Notes: a model not told the origin generated them from the sequence alone. A stretch of DNA of 64,000 nt from Ampelocalamus luodianensis (GCA_036346255.1 JAYEVH010000359.1:62001-126000), one strand, 5' to 3'; shown: positions 33,393 through 46,556, counted from the stretch's first letter. Translations and numbers: made by a program.

Positions 33393-35111
33393 GATGTGTA
33401 GATTAGTTATCTCCTATTCATTGAGGTTATCCTTGAATTATTTCAGCACCACATGCTTAAGATAGGATGTGTGAATTTATATTGTTTGGGTTTCTTAGCC
33501 TTGCAAGTCTAGAAACGGTAGTTTGATTATCGGGAATAACCCGACAATTATGGGAAACATACACTTTCTTATTCCTTTTATTCCAGATCTTCATATCTGT
33601 TTTATGAGTTAAATTTTGTCATTTTAAAATGAGTTTTGGGTCTGGACAAGAGATTGCTAGTGATGGTGCCTTTGTGCACGAGATTTGGGTAAGTGATAGA
33701 CTTGTCTGGACCAACAAGGATCGAACATTGGTACCGTCGTTGATTCAAGTAAAACTCATGCTACTACACGCGGGATATGGGTACCGCTTGGTCAAGTAGG
33801 GGGGAAGTTTATTGGTTTAGACCGTAGGTGGCACAAGGACATAGAGACCGTGAAATCCTATGTTCCTTAGGAACCCAGTGTAATATATACTGTGCGAATG
33901 AGCATGATTACCTATGTTGGTTTCGCCCAACATACTAACTACCTTACACTGGCCCCTCAGACGTAACATGCTTGCCCGCTTAGCATTTGCTCTATGCATT
34001 TGTACTAGTTGGGGTTTCATCTTGTATGGGTGGTCCTGCTCAATAGGATTTTCTTGCCCAAAAATATCGAATCTTGATTTCCCTGGCCGACACACCATAG
34101 GAAGTGTGTTAATTCTGGTGGCTTACGAGCTAGTCGAGTTGTGTGAGATAAATCTATTCGAATAGCCGTTATGGACAATCGCTTGAGTTCGGGAGTTACT
34201 ATTGTTAGACTTTGAATTTAAATTGTGGGTAAACTTGATATTCGGCATGAATGGGATGTTCATGAATTTTTGTTTTACGAAAGTGGGCTGCCATTTTGTT
34301 GTTTGTTTAATTCATTTGTCATTAAAGTTATTATTGGATCACATGCTTTATTTCTGCTTCAAATCTGATTTTAAAATCGCAAATTAAAAACTAGTATGTC
34401 TAGGTTGTAAATTGTTGCGTCTCTTTCGCAAAACTAAACCAATATGAGACATTCATTGAATGACCTTATGCATCACTAATTTTTATTTGTGTAAGACTTG
34501 CGAGTACCTTTGTACTTAGCCAGTTTGTCTACTGGTTTACAGGTGAGGAAGATTGTTCGCTTGAGGAGCATGTCAGTGTCGATTTAGGCGACACTGATGA
34601 GTAGTGCTATCAATTAACACCCAGTCGATTGTCGATGGGTTATGGGGCATACCATGCTGGTCTTTTGGTTTATTTACTTGCTTCTGCTGCTACTTTATGA
34701 TCTTATTTGGATTTGGCCGGTCGGCCATTTGTAATAGTTGTAGATTTGGATTACTATGATGTATGTCTTTTGAACTATTAATGTATGTTTGTTGTATGGA
34801 TGTGATCAATGCTAAATGTGAGTTTGGGGGCATGTTGGTCGCTGATCTTGGGAGCTAACATGGTCTCATGCTCGCTGTTTGTGGCTTACAATTTAACTCA
34901 CTAAGTGTAGTGTTTGGACTGTTGAAGAACCGATTATCTTGTAGTGCTCGCAGAGAAGCAGCACGCATGATCGTTGTGGCTCTAATTTTTTGTCAAGCCT
35001 CTCTCTTAGATGGAGTTAAGTTGGAATCCATCCACGGGAGACCCGGAGTTATCTCCATAAGACCGAGAATGCCTTGGTCTTACGAAAATAACCCGGGGGT
35101 CCCCACAGCGT

Positions 35112-35124
35112 TGGTATCAGAGCC
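35112..35124 (+). other. Element E primer-binding site
   Basis: TGGTATCAGAGCC, initiator-Met-tRNA type, four bases after the LTR end. Confidence 0.9.
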
Positions 35125-35338
35125 ATACTGACTGTAGATTAGAGATAGCATGGGCGTTAAGTCTAGCAAGTCCTTGGTCAAAATTATTTTCAAGTTATTA
35201 AATTAATTTTAGAAAGTTTAAGTTAGGAATATCTTTTATTCCTCATCCATCTTAGTATCTTTGCTCACCTTATTCTTGTTTTAATTTGCAAAAATCACTT
35301 ACCTTGCCTTTCTTGATTTTAGATGAATCATCAATATC

Positions 35339-35989
35339 TTGTCAATTTTAGAAACTCAAGCTGAGGATGTAGACGGATACCCGGTGCTTCTTAGAGACAT
35401 GATGTGGAGAGCGAACTTCACATACCAGCCGACCTACTCTATCTACCGCCGCGACAGAGGACCAGGCATGGAGGAATACCTGGCCATGATTCACAGCATT
35501 GCCAGACAAGTTATGGTGAGCATTTCATACCATTTGCAGGCATGTGGCACTTCCGAGGCCATGGTTTTGCAAGAAGTGGCTCGTATGGCTATGAGTCCTC
35601 TTCGTTATCACTTAACGGAGTTGTCACAGCCACCATATGACCATTTCCCTATGCAAACACATGGTGCGGATGTGGACACCTTTGCCCGGATCCAGTACAG
35701 AGAGGATCCCCAAGTAAGACAACTAGCAAGATTGGTTCGCATCATGAACCAAGTTCACCGTTGTACCTTACGTGAGCTATGGGAGACTCGGCGTCGTCTC
35801 ATAGCGGCACAAGGGGGTCTACTACACTTGTACAACATGGGGCTCATTGACCGTCATGTTGTATACACTACAAATGAAGTCTCCGCATCTGCACCACCGG
35901 AGTTTCGACTCCCTGAAGTGGAAAATCATGCTATCAATGAGTGGTCACCCTGGCACCTCACCAATCCAGAGGACCCTGAGGACACGTGA
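35339..35989 (+). CDS. Intact extra ORF between PBS and gag of element E
   Basis: Open frame of 216 codons with stop at 35987. The first in-frame ATG is at 35399, which would give 196-197 residues; the frame may instead open after the acceptor-like 'caattttag' ending at 35350. No transmembrane segment, zinc knuckle or retroviral enzyme motif is visible. The protein looks mostly helical, with blocks such as 'RRDRGPGMEEYLAMIHSIAR', 'PPYDHFPMQTHGADVDTFAR' and 'TLRELWETRRRLIAAQGGLL'. It lies on the sense strand before gag, where some plant gypsy elements carry additional ORFs. Its integrity contrasts with gag and pol of the same element, which are full of stops. Function unknown. Confidence 0.65.
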   Translation: MSILETQAEDVDGYPVLLRDMMWRANFTYQPTYSIYRRDRGPGMEEYLAMIHSIARQVMVSISYHLQACGTSEAMVLQEVARMAMSPLRYHLTELSQPPYDHFPMQTHGADVDTFARIQYREDPQVRQLARLVRIMNQVHRCTLRELWETRRRLIAAQGGLLHLYNMGLIDRHVVYTTNEVSASAPPEFRLPEVENHAINEWSPWHLTNPEDPEDT

Positions 35990-36405
35990 TCGCCTGGATA
36001 CCATCTTCTTGATGAGTTTCCGGTGAACTTCAACTGGAATAATATTTAGGTGTTAGAGTACTGAGCTCGTTGTCCGGACATGTGTTCAACGAGCATGTAT
36101 CCCTAATTTGTGTAATGGGTTAGTAATTATTTAACTATTGCTGTTTCCTTGCAAGAACTTTTGTTTCGGGCGGTTACTATTCGCCTACAGGCCCACATGA
36201 ATGTAATTGCACCAAAAAAAACTATGATTTGAATTTATGGATCTTGTACTGGCCCTAGTGCCTTGGTACGCCCATTTGGTGTTAAATTTTTGTTCATTTT
36301 ATACCATTATGCATGCTTAGTTAAGAATTGTGTGCTTGTTATCCAGATTTTAATCCACACTTTTGCAAGCGCAACTTTGGTCCTTTTTCTAACCTTCCTT
36401 GGCAC

Positions 36406-37500
36406 AACAGGATGGCAGGACCTAACACGTGTTCCAGGGCTCAACTTAGTGAGGGATCTCCATCCCAGGGACCCCGTTCTGCTACGGTAAGTGAACTCTT
36501 TGCACGGGCAGAACATGATGAGCCATCCCGGTAGCAGAACTCGGGAGGCGATCGGCTGAGAAGTGTTGCCACCACCTCCTTCAATGGCGGAGGTCTGGCT
36601 CGGTTGAGAGGAATAGGATGGACCGGACTCGGATTAAAGCAATTGCTCGCAACTGGCCCAGCTCCTACCCGGTGGAGGAGCCCCGCACCTCGAGCTCATG
36701 GAGGACTCGATTTTCAGTGAACCAATCCTCCAACTTTCTCCGACTGAAGCCCTATGGAGGCGGAGGACTAGCTCGCACCGAGAGAAGAAGTTGGTGATCG
36801 CTCGGTGCCCGGCATTGAGAGGTCCTATTCGCCGACTACCAGCTGGAAGGCGCCGCAGCGCATGGTGGGATAACTTTACGCCACGCAACCCGAGGGACAA
36901 GTTCCGACACAGGACAAGTTCGAGCAGCTTTGAGGGAGGCCCACATTCTTGAGGGAGTGATGTTGATCAAGCAGCAACAGTTCCTTGCCCTTAAGCAAGA
37001 AAAGAAGAGTGTGGCTGAGTACCTCCACAAGTTCAATTTCCTAGCTCGCTATGCTCCTGATGATGTCTCCACTGATGCCCGCCGTCAGAATCGTTTCATG
37101 AATGGTTTGACGGAGGAAATGCAGCTAGCTCTTGCTGTACATAACTTTAGGAACTTCTAGCATATGGTCAACAAGGCCATTGTGGTGGAGCATAAGAGCA
37201 TAGCCTTGGATGAGTCCAAAAAGAGGAAGAGAGCCGCGCTGATTTCAGCAAGCGGCAATTTTCCAAGGACGTGCACCACGCAGCCCCAACCGCCCCAGTC
37301 TCAAGCACCAGCACCACCAAGGCCACCAACCGTGGTGTCAAGGCCTCCACCACCATCGGAACAGAAAAACAGTGGGGGAAATCAGCCCCCGAGCAGTAAC
37401 AACTTCCACCCGAACGTGACGTGCTTTCATTATGGCCGCACCAGGCATTAGGCCGACCGGTGTTTGGCGAAGGCACGTGGGATGCCTCGAGTCTACCCTG
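36406..37500 (+). pseudogene. Element E gag (capsid and nucleocapsid), decayed
   Basis: Starts at ATG 36406 ('MAGPNTCSRAQLSEG') and is broken by stops and frameshifts. Capsid blocks: a 'PMEAED' type segment near 36750, 'REAHILEGVMLIKQQQFLAL', 'KKSVAEYLHKFNFLARYAPD' and 'RRQNRFMNGLTEEMQLAL' (36925-37160). A Pro-rich linker follows, then a CCHC-type knuckle 'CFHYGRTRH*ADRC' (37420-37465) with a stop inside and Gly changed to Arg. Typical of the chromodomain-bearing gypsy group. Non-functional. Confidence 0.85.
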
Positions 37501-40500
37501 CTTCTACTTCAGCTCCAGTGAGACCACCACCACCTCCGAGGGCAGCGGCCAAGCCCCCTCAAGCTCCAGCACGTGTTCGAGTGAACCACGTTACCGTCGA
37601 GGAGGCAAGCAGCGCGCAGGCGTCGTGTTGGGTACTCTCATTGTCGATTCTTTTCCAGCTACTATTTTATTTGATTCAGGAGCATCTCATTCATTCATTA
37701 AGAAGTCCTTTGTTGCATTACATCATTTTGAGATGCTTACACTTCAGCCACTTTATCGCATCCAGTCTCTGGGATCGGTTTTGCAAGCCGATCAAATCTA
37801 TCGGGACGTGAAAGTGAAGATTCAAGGGGTAGAATTTTTGGCCAACCTAATAGTAATAACTTCCATAGGAATTTATGTGATTTTAGGGATGGATTGGCTA
37901 TCTAAAAATCAGGGGCAAATCAATTGTGCTCAGCGGTCTATTTCTGTCACAAGCGAAGACGGCGATCAAGTCATTTTTGCACCTTTAGTGGGAAGTTCTC
38001 ATCTCTATGCCTTGGAAGCGAGTACCTCCCTTGAATTGGAGAAGGTACCATTGGTATGTGAGTATCCAGACATCTTCCCTAAAGAACTCACAAGCATGCC
38101 CCCTGATCGCCAAGTTGAGTTCGTCATCGAGCTTGCACTCGGTACTGCGCCGATTTCAAAACGGTCGTATCGGATGTCTCCTAATGAGTTGGTTGAACTG
38201 ATGGAACAACTCAAGGAACTTCAATCCAAGGGATTCATTAGGCAGAGAGCTCCTCACCTTGGGGATGCCCAGCTATTTTTGTAAAAAAGAAAGACAAGAG
38301 TCTGCGAATGTGTGTGGACTACCGTCCGTTGAACGAAGTCACTGTCAAGAACAAGTATCCGCTCTCGCGGATTGATGATTTGTTCTATCAATTGAGTGGA
38401 GCTCAAGTCTTCTCCAAGATTGATTTGCATTTAGGCTATCATCAAATCAAGGTTAGAACTGAAGACATTCCGAAGATGGCATTCTCTACTCATTACGGAT
38501 TGTACGAGTACACTGTTATGTCCTTCGGTTTGACAAATGCACCGGCCTATTTCATGAACCTTACGAATTCGATTTTCATAGAGTATTTGGATCAGTTCAT
38601 CGTTGTTTTCATCGATGACATCCTCCTTATCTACTCAAAGTCTGATGAAGAACACGAGCAACACTTGAGGCTTGTGTTGGAAAAGCTCCGTTAATATCAA
38701 CTTTATGCCAAATTCAGCAAATGCGCGAGTTCTGACTTCATGAAGTTAGTTTCTTGGGTCATGTCCTATCCAAGGGCGGTATCGCTGTTGGTCCAAGCAA
38801 AGTGCAAGATGTCCTTGACTGGAAACAACCCAAGAGCATCATCGACATTCGCAGTTTTCTCGGACTTGCGGGTTATTACCACAGGTTCATCAAGAATTTC
38901 TCCAAAATTGCAAGGCCGATGACCCAGCTTCTAAAGAAGGAAAAGAAGTTTGAATGGTCGGCGGAATGTGAGGAAAGCTTTCAAATATTAAAGAATGTCT
39001 GACCAAAGCTCCAGTACTCATCCTGCCCGACATTCACAAGAGCTTTGACATTTACTGCGATGCATCTCGCCATGGGCTCGGTTGTGTACTTATGCAAGAG
39101 GGCCAAGTTGTGATGTATGCATCAAGGCAATTGAGACCTCATGAGGTGAATTATCCCACTCATGACTTGGAACTCACAGCTGTAGTTTATGCTCTGAAGA
39201 TTTGGCGACATTACCTCATTGGTAATCGTTGCGAGGTCTACACCGACCACAAGAGTCTCAAATATATTTTCACCCAAACCGATCTGAACTTGAGGCAAAG
39301 AAGATGGCTTGAGTTGATCAAGGATTATAATTTGGGACTCCATTATCATCCAGGGAAATCGAATTGGTAGCCGATGCTTTGAGCATAAAATCTCAATGCA
39401 ACTGTTTATCGGTAACTCCCATTTCAGCAGGCTTGTGTGCTGCGATGCAACGTCTGCACTTGGAGATAATGGAAGAAGGGTATCTTGCTGCCCTTAGTGT
39501 GAATTTCACACTTGAGGACCAGATTAAAGAAGCCCAGAAGAACAATTTGGAAGTAGCTCAAATCCGGGAGAAATTGAAGCAAGGTAAAGCCAAATGCTTC
39601 ACTAAAGATGCACAAGGCACGATATGGTTCAGAAACCGGTTGGTGGTGCCATTTGATTGCAACTTGAGAGAGTTAATTCTCAAGGAGGCTCACAACTCCC
39701 AATTCTCCATTCACCCCAGAAGCACCAAGGTGTAACAAGACCTACAAAAGAGGTTGTGGAGTCAAATGAAGAAGCAGATCGCGCAGTATGTTGCCGAGTG
39801 TGATGTGTGCCAAAAAGTCAAGGCTGAGCATTTGAGACCAGCGGGTACTCTCCAACCTATGCCTATTCCGAAGTGGAAGTGGGAGGAAGTCAGTATGGAC
39901 TTCATCACAGGGCTTCCCAGGACTCAAACCGGGTCCGACTCCATTCAGGTAATCGTCGATCGTCTGACGAAAGTCGCCCATTTCATTCCTGTCAAGACCA
40001 CCTACACCGGGGACAAGCTAGCCGAGCTTTATATCGTGAGGATCATTTGTCTCCACGGTGTACCTAAGGTGATAGTTTCAGATCGAGGTCCTCAGTTTAC
40101 GTCTCATTTCTGGAAATGCTTGCATAAACCAATGGGGACCAATTTATCCTTCAGCTCCGCTTATCACCCACAAACGGATGGACAGACCAAGAGGGTGAAT
40201 CAAATCTTGGAATACCTTCTCTGAGCTTGTGTGCTGTCCTATAGCAAGAATTGGGAGAAATGCTTGCCGTTTGCGGAGTTCCCCTACAACAATAGCTTCC
40301 AATCAAGCTTACAAATGTCACCCTTCGAAGCACTGTATGGGAGAGCTTGTAGGACACCCTTAAACTAGTCCGAAGCTGGGGAGAGACCATTTTATGGTCC
40401 AACCTTGGTGGAGGATTGTGAAAAACAAGTTCGTGTCATCCGTGAGCGACTTCGGATAGCTCAATCTTGTCAGAAGTCGTATGCCAACTGTCGTCGTCGA

Positions 40501-40878
40501 GAGTTGAGTTTTGAGGTCGATGATCATGTCTACCTCAAAGTCTCTCCGATGAAAGGAATACATCATTTCCAAGTGAAAGGCAAATTGACGCCTCGCTACG
40601 TCGGACCATTCCGAATTCTTGCAAAATTAGGATAGGTGGTATATCAATTAGAGTTGTCACCATCACTTTCGGATGTGCATGATGTGTTCCATGTTTCACA
40701 ACTGAGAAAGTGCCTTCACGTTCCAATTGAAACAACTAAGTTGGAAGAACTCAACTTGCAACGCGATCTTTCTTATCGGGAGTACCCGATTCGCATTCTT
40801 GAAGAAAAGGAGCGCAAGACGAGAAATCGCAACATCAAGTTCATCAAGGTTCAGTGGAGCAACCATACTGAAGATGAG
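37501..40878 (+). pseudogene. Element E pol, main part (PR-RT-RH-IN), decayed
   Basis: Gypsy-order polyprotein: aspartic protease 'LFDSGASHSFI' (about 37667); reverse transcriptase with 'CVDYRPLN' (38311), 'FSKIDLHLGYHQI', 'FGLTNAP' (38524) and the catalytic 'VVFIDDILLIYS' (about 38605); RNase H 'IYCDASRHGLG' (39050) and 'VYTDHKSLKYIF' (39235); integrase zinc finger (H..H..'CDVCQKVKA', 39660-39830), core 'MDFITGLP', 'VSDRGPQFTSHFW' and 'YHPQTDGQTKRVNQILE'; and tail 'DVFHVSQLRKCL' plus the chromodomain start. Frameshifts near 38243, 38700, 39000 and 39368 and stops at 39735, 40222, 40366 and 40633 kill it. The chromodomain is interrupted at 40878 by element H and resumes at 48200. Confidence 0.9.
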
Positions 40879-41899
40879 TGATACGAGGGAGGCCCGATCT
40901 TCTCAGTGACAAACCGTGGATAGTTGATGCGAAGTAGGCGATGTCGCTAGTGAACACTCGCGCCAATGCACGAACCCTCAACTCTTGAATCGCCCACAAC
41001 ACACGGGTAGTTGTTCGTGCGAGACCACGAGCAGCGACGCCAAGTCCCGATTCCCAATGGAGCAGCGGCTTGACCTTGAATTGCAGAGCGAACAATTGGA
41101 TCGCCTAGTCCTCTCTCAAAGTCCTCGCATGAACTCGAGTCGAAAGAACAAGCAATAGCTATGTTTCAATCTTATGAATAAACTGGTCTAATGGATAAAG
41201 GGAGGGCAAGGGTATTTAAGGCACCCTCCACGACTCACGCAAGGCCTAGGGACGGCCACATGCGAATCAAACTCTAACTCGGCTAAGACCTAAAAACACA
41301 CAAAAGGAAAACCTAACTTAAGTCCGTCACATTGTTTCGCCATAGCGGCGCGACCGTAAGTCTTCTGAAGCTAGGGCCAAAACCATTGTGTGGGCCTTGG
41401 AATAAGCTTTCAAACAAGTCCAGAACACCCCAATCGGACTCAGTATGCAAAAGTTATGGCCTTTTATTACAGCCCTGTTGGGTTGTCCCGAACCGAATCC
41501 AATTGAATTCTGAGTTGATTCGAGATGAATTTCAGTTGCACTTGTGGAAGATCCGAATTGGGCTTGAATTCTTGGGCTTTTCTCCTTGGTTGACCACGTG
41601 AGCTTCTCCTCCATTGCTTTGACTCGGCCTCCCTCTTGGTTCCAAAGGCTTCACAATGTTCAAACACGAGAATGCACAAAACATTTGCATGAGGTAATAC
41701 CCAATTCTCATCAATGACAATAGAAGATTCATTAAGAAACAAAAACACTGTTGATTTAGAAGTTTAGCTCTTGCTCTCGTCGGTGGACCAATATGCATAC
41801 TGTGCTTGAATAATTTGTAGCGTCACGTGTGGCGTCCACCTCGGTATGTGTATGACCACCAATAGGGAAAGATGTATAAGTGTTAGGGATGCCTCATCA
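40879..41899 (-). repeat. Element H 3' LTR
   Basis: Minus-strand TGATGAGGCATCCC..CCTCGTATCA, 1021 bp, with TATA-like TTAAATACC at about 41213. Preceded on the element strand by the PPT tcaagagggggagga (41900-41914). Confidence 0.9.
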
Positions 41900-41914
41900 T
41901 CCTCCCCCTCTTGA

Positions 41915-44900
41915 AAAGGCGTCGTCCTCGTGACTGGATCATCACCACCAAAGAAGGTGATAAATCGCGACATTGAAAGTAGAGCTCACGCCATAGTCAT
42001 CGCGGAAAGCTCTATCTTGTAGGCATTGTCGTTGATCTTCGCAAGCACCTTGAAAGGTCCATCACCTCGTGGCGACAATTTAGACTTGCGGCGTTACGGA
42101 AAGCGATCATTGCGGTAGTGCACCCAAACCAAATCACTGGTTGAAAAATCATCTTCTTAGTTTCTTATTCACCTTCTCGGCATAGGACTTGACCTTGCGC
42201 TCTATCTCCTCTTTTGTTTTGAGATGCAATTTCTTCACATACTCGGCTCGCTTGGATGCCTCCATATGAACACGGTGTTGACTTGGAAGTGGCGGCAAAT
42301 CAAGCGGCGTAAAGGGTTTGAAACCATACACCACCTCAAAGGACACAAGCTGCGTAGTGGAGTGCGGCCCGATTATAAGCGAATTCCGCGTGCGGCAAAC
42401 AATCCTCCCACTCGCGCGATTCTTCTTGATCATGGTCGAAGTAGCATCGAAGTGTGCGGTTCACCACCTCCGTTTGACCATCGGTTTGGGGATGACAAGT
42501 CGTCTTTGAATAACAACCGTCCCGGTTTACCCCAAAGTGTCTTCCAAAAGTAGCTCATGAACTTGGCGTCACGATCGACACAATAGTGCGTGGCACGCCA
42601 TGTAGCCTCACGATCTCCTGAAAAACAAGTTAGCAATATGCGACGCATCGTCGCTCTTGTGGCACGGAATAAAGTGTGCCATCTTTGAAAAGCGATCCAC
42701 AGCGACAAAAGCAGAATCACTCCCCTCTTAGTTCTAGGCAATCCTAAAACAAAATCCATACTAATATCCTCCCATGGTGCATAGGGAGCGGTAGAGGGTA
42801 TACAAACCGTGTGGATTCAATTTTTGATTTCGCTTTGTGGCAAGTAATGCATCGTTGCACATACCTCTCTACATCTCGCCTCATCTTAGGCCAATAAAAG
42901 TGATCGCTCGGCATAGATGCGTCTTCTCACGTCCAAGATGTCCCATCAACCCACGCATGTGATTCCTGCGGTAATAGCAAGCGCGGAGGAGTGCGGAGCG
43001 CATAATTTGTTAGTGCGAAACAAAAACCCATCATGGATGTGAAATTTATCAGCCTTTTCCTCTTTGCAATGTGCATAAGAACGGAAAAATCATGGTCATG
43101 AGCATATAAATCACATAAACTCTCTAAACCGGGAACTTGCACTCCTATTTGAGTTAAAAGCACACTTTTCTAGAGAGCATCGGCTACCACATTTTCATTT
43201 CTCTTCTTATATTTTACAATGTAAAAAAGCGACTCAATGAATTCGACCCATTTGGCATGTCTACGGTTCAGGTTTGCTTGGCCCTTTAAATACTTTAATG
43301 CCTCATGATCGAGAATGAATAATAAACTCTTTAGGCCATAAATAGTGTTGCCAAGTTTCTAACATGCGCACTAAAGCATAAAGCTCTTTGTCATAGACCG
43401 TATAATTCAATTGAGCACCATTGAGTTTCTCACTAAAATAAGCTACCGGTCTACCCTCTTGCATTAAAACACGCCAATACCCAATCCACTAGCATCACAC
43501 TCAATTTCAAAAATTTTAGTGAAATCAGGTAAAACAAACAAGATTGATGCTTGATCAAGCGTTTCTTAAGTTCAACAAAAGCATTGTCTTGCGCTACCCC
43601 ACACAAATTCAACACCCTTTTTAGTAAGTTCATTCAAAGGGGTAGCTATGGTGCTAAAATCCTTCACAAGCGCAGATAAAACCAGCAAGACCATTAAAGC
43701 TCCTAATCGACTTACATTCACGGAGTTGCCCAATTTTTAATCGCTTCAATTTTAGACTCATCTACTTCAACTCCTGTGCGAAACAACATAGCCCAAAAGA
43801 TGACCACGATCTTTGCAAAGGTACACTTCTCTAAGTTACAGAATAACCTAGCCTCACGCAAAACTTGTAGAACTTGTCTAAGATGGTCTATGTGTTGATT
43901 CGATCATGTTGTAAATCGAATATCATCAAAGTACACAACCACAAATTTACCAATCAAATGCCTTAAAACATGATTCATTAAGCGCATGAATGTACTAGGT
44001 GCATTAGTTAAACCAAAGGCATGACTAACCACTCATACAACCCAAATTTTGTTTTAAATGTTGTTTTCCACTCATCCCTTCATGCATCCTAATTTGATGG
44101 TAACCACTCACGCAAATCTATCTTAGAAAATAATGACACCACTCAATTCGTCTAGCATATCATCTAAGCGAGGTATAGGATGGCGATATCGAATTGTGAT
44201 ATTATTAATCGCTCGACAATCTACGCTTTATCGCCATGAACCATCTTTCTTAGGAACTAAAATAATAGGAACAGCACAAGGGCTTAAGCTTTCACGTACA
44301 TACCCTGTGGAGAGAAGCTCTTGTACTTGTTTCTGAATTTCCTTTGTTTCCTCGGGATTGGTGCGGTACGGTGGTCGGTTCGGTAGCGACGCTCCTGGAA
44401 TCAAGTCGATCTTATGTTCTATCCACGAATTGGTGGTAGCCCAGTGGTACCTCGTTTGGAAAGACGTCATTTGAAGTTACGCAAAACACAAGCAACACCA
44501 CTAGGAAGAAGACAAGTCATTAGTCGAAAGCAAGGCGTCTTTGTACAATAGTACAAAGTGCACCAAATTAGGATCTTTGCTGAATTCTCTCATTTACGAT
44601 TTAGTGGCTAACATTACTAAATTCTTCTCTCGCTCTTTGCGATCTCAACGTGCATCTCAATTTTACGCATTGAAGAATTCACAATGCATTGCGGTGTAAG
44701 GGGCTTCAAGATGATATCCATATTATTCCATCGAAATGTGTAGCGATTTGTCGCCCATCGTGAAAGCGAGCGGTCATATTGCCATGGCGTCCCAAGAGCT
44801 AGTGACACACCGTCATAGGCACAACATCGCGATCCACGGTGTCGGTGTACTTCCCAATAAGCGTCACTCGCACCATATAGTTCACCTTCACTTCCTCTTT

Positions 44901-45240
44901 GTCGCTCAACCATTGCACATGATAAGGGCGTGGATCGGCAAGTACTTCAAACCCAACTTATGACACATATCCTTGCTAGCCAAATTGTGACAACTTCGCC
45001 ATCAATGATCACTTTGCGGACCTTACCCTTATCAAGCTTCGCCCAAGTGAAACAAATTGCCATTGTTGAGTGTGGCGATAGCATCACACTAAGCACCTTG
45101 GCGTGCAAACAATGGAATCTTGCTCGGTGTTAGAAACTTAGGATCGCACTCACATTGTTCTATGTCATCGGTGTGCAAGGTGGTTGCGCATCGGCGACTC
45201 GTCATCACTCATTGAAACATAACCGCCATCCTCGGTGATA
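41915..45240 (-). pseudogene. Element H pol (PR-RT-RH-IN), decayed
   Basis: Minus-strand gypsy pol in broken frames. RT: 'WIEHKIDLIPGASLPNRPPY' and 'IILVPKKDGSWR' (44228-44470). RNase H/linker region: near 43190-43330 the minus strand reads 'LKYLKGQANLNRRHAKWVEF'. Integrase: 'LPRTKRG', 'KFMSYFWKTLWGK' (42430-42760), 'VVYGFKPFTPLDLPPL' and 'EYVKKLHLKTKEEIERKVKS' (42149-42340), then the tail ending in the acidic residues encoded at the PPT. No HP1-type chromodomain, unlike E. Many stops and frameshifts. The protease region (about 44700-45200) is too degraded to show the active-site Asp. Confidence 0.85.
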
Positions 45241-46556
45241 AGCATAGTTCGACATTTGGCGATCCCTGCGAAAATGGCCAACACCCTTGCACTTGTGGCA
45301 AATGATGTCACGTGAGCGTCTGTTGACCCCATAGACGAGGTCACACTAGCGGCGGGCGCCGCAGTCGGCCTGCCGGTCTTTGGTGTACTCTCGACTTCTT
45401 ACTTGCGGGCTGCGCATTGCGAATTGCTTCCGGCGAGTGCTCTTGTTTGGTGGCTGTTGTTATATGGCTGTCTGGGTGGCTAAGGGCGTGAGCAGGCAGC
45501 GAACCGTGCATCTTCGATCACTTGTCGCTTCGGCCGGCGTGCTTGGTGCGACAACTCAATCATATCATTATAGGGATGGTGATTGACAATGCGCAGCGGC
45601 ATGATTCATGCGACTAGAAATCTCGCCATGAGTGCATTCTTCATTCTCGCGGACATCCGCATGATAGTTTCCATCTCCTTATGATATTCATCAATTGACC
45701 TCATACCTTGTCGTAACCACATCAACTTCTCAAATAGTGGCGCTTGTAGTGGCGGTACAAAGCGTGCCCATAAATCTTGCTTCATCTGCTCCCGGTGATG
45801 TCGGCAACTCATGGCGCTCCATGCGCTACGAATGTTGCTCCCACCAATGTGTAGCATAATCATCCAAGCCATTGGAAGCAAGCAACAACTTCTTCTCATT
45901 GGAATAGTTGTTCATTGAAACAACTTATCCACCTTCGGCTCCCAAGTGAGGTATTGCTCCACATCTGTACCACGAAAATATAGGAAGAGTAAATTTGGGC
46001 TTAGCGACAAAATCGTCGGCATCGTCGTGTCGACGCTGCACATTGTTGCGATGGTGGTATTGTATCGGTCTTCCGTGAAGTCGTCCAGCGGAAATCGTCA
46101 TCCCATTGCTCGGCCTCATCGGCCATGCTACGAGGTGCACGATGCACACCTCCTCGTGGACACCCTGTGTGCGCCTCCACCACAGCCACCATTGCCTCGC
46201 CACGCCCATGTGCTGAGCGCGTGCGCGCTTTGCCATCCGGCGTTTGGCGGCACCGCTATCGGCGCGCCAGCCAGCGTCGCTCCTCATCCACACAAATAGC
46301 ACGCTCCTCCTCGGTCTCATTGTGCCGCGGAGGGCGTGCACACTCGAGTCATCGGCTTGCGCGCCTTACGTGGATTGTGTTGTGTCGTGCGCAATTGTGT
46401 GACCTCCTCCAGGGTGTTGATCGATCCGAACTTCCCGAGTTCATCGCGCACGCCATTGTCACCATCGTGAAGTTGTTTTTGTAGCATCTCGCGCAGCAGT
46501 GTACTCTGTCCCGCGTGTGGCGCCTTGGATTAGGTGGATCCTCCTCGTGACGACAT
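45241..46556 (-). pseudogene. Element H gag, decayed
   Basis: Starts at ATG 46556 on the minus strand ('MSSRGGS'). It runs through an Arg-rich, frameshifted first half, the capsid block 'KFTLPIFSWYRC' (about 46000), 'LWARFVPPLQAPLFEKLMWL' and 'RSIDEYHKEMETIM' (45620-45780), to a knuckle 'CHKCKGVGHFRRD' at about 45260-45305, where the final Cys is Arg. It is more GC-rich than its neighbours. Non-functional. Confidence 0.75.

Larger units (their letters stand above)
30761..35107 (+). repeat. Element E 5' LTR (4.3 kb)
   Basis: Very long LTR, TGTCACATCCCC..GGGGTCCCCACA. Its first 1.5 kb is repeated in the 3' LTR (48507-50016). Within it: a 'ttgcaaagacc' minisatellite (32430-32610), a 61-bp tandem duplication (33272-33392), the block ctattcgaatagccg (about 34153-34167, shared with LTR I) and a compound stem-loop next to the 3' end (35040-35101, for example TAAGACC/GGTCTTA). 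The preceding bases aaagt (30756-30760) may be the left target-site copy in the CACTA gene. Confidence 0.85.

Noticed and set aside
34717..34730. Palindrome TGGCCggtcGGCCA in the E LTR as part of a hairpin array
   Set aside because: A single isolated inverted repeat with no neighbours; not comparable with the arrays in F, J and K.
45946..46484. Plus-strand ORFs of 117-119 codons
   Set aside because: Antisense shadows of the GC-rich H gag.
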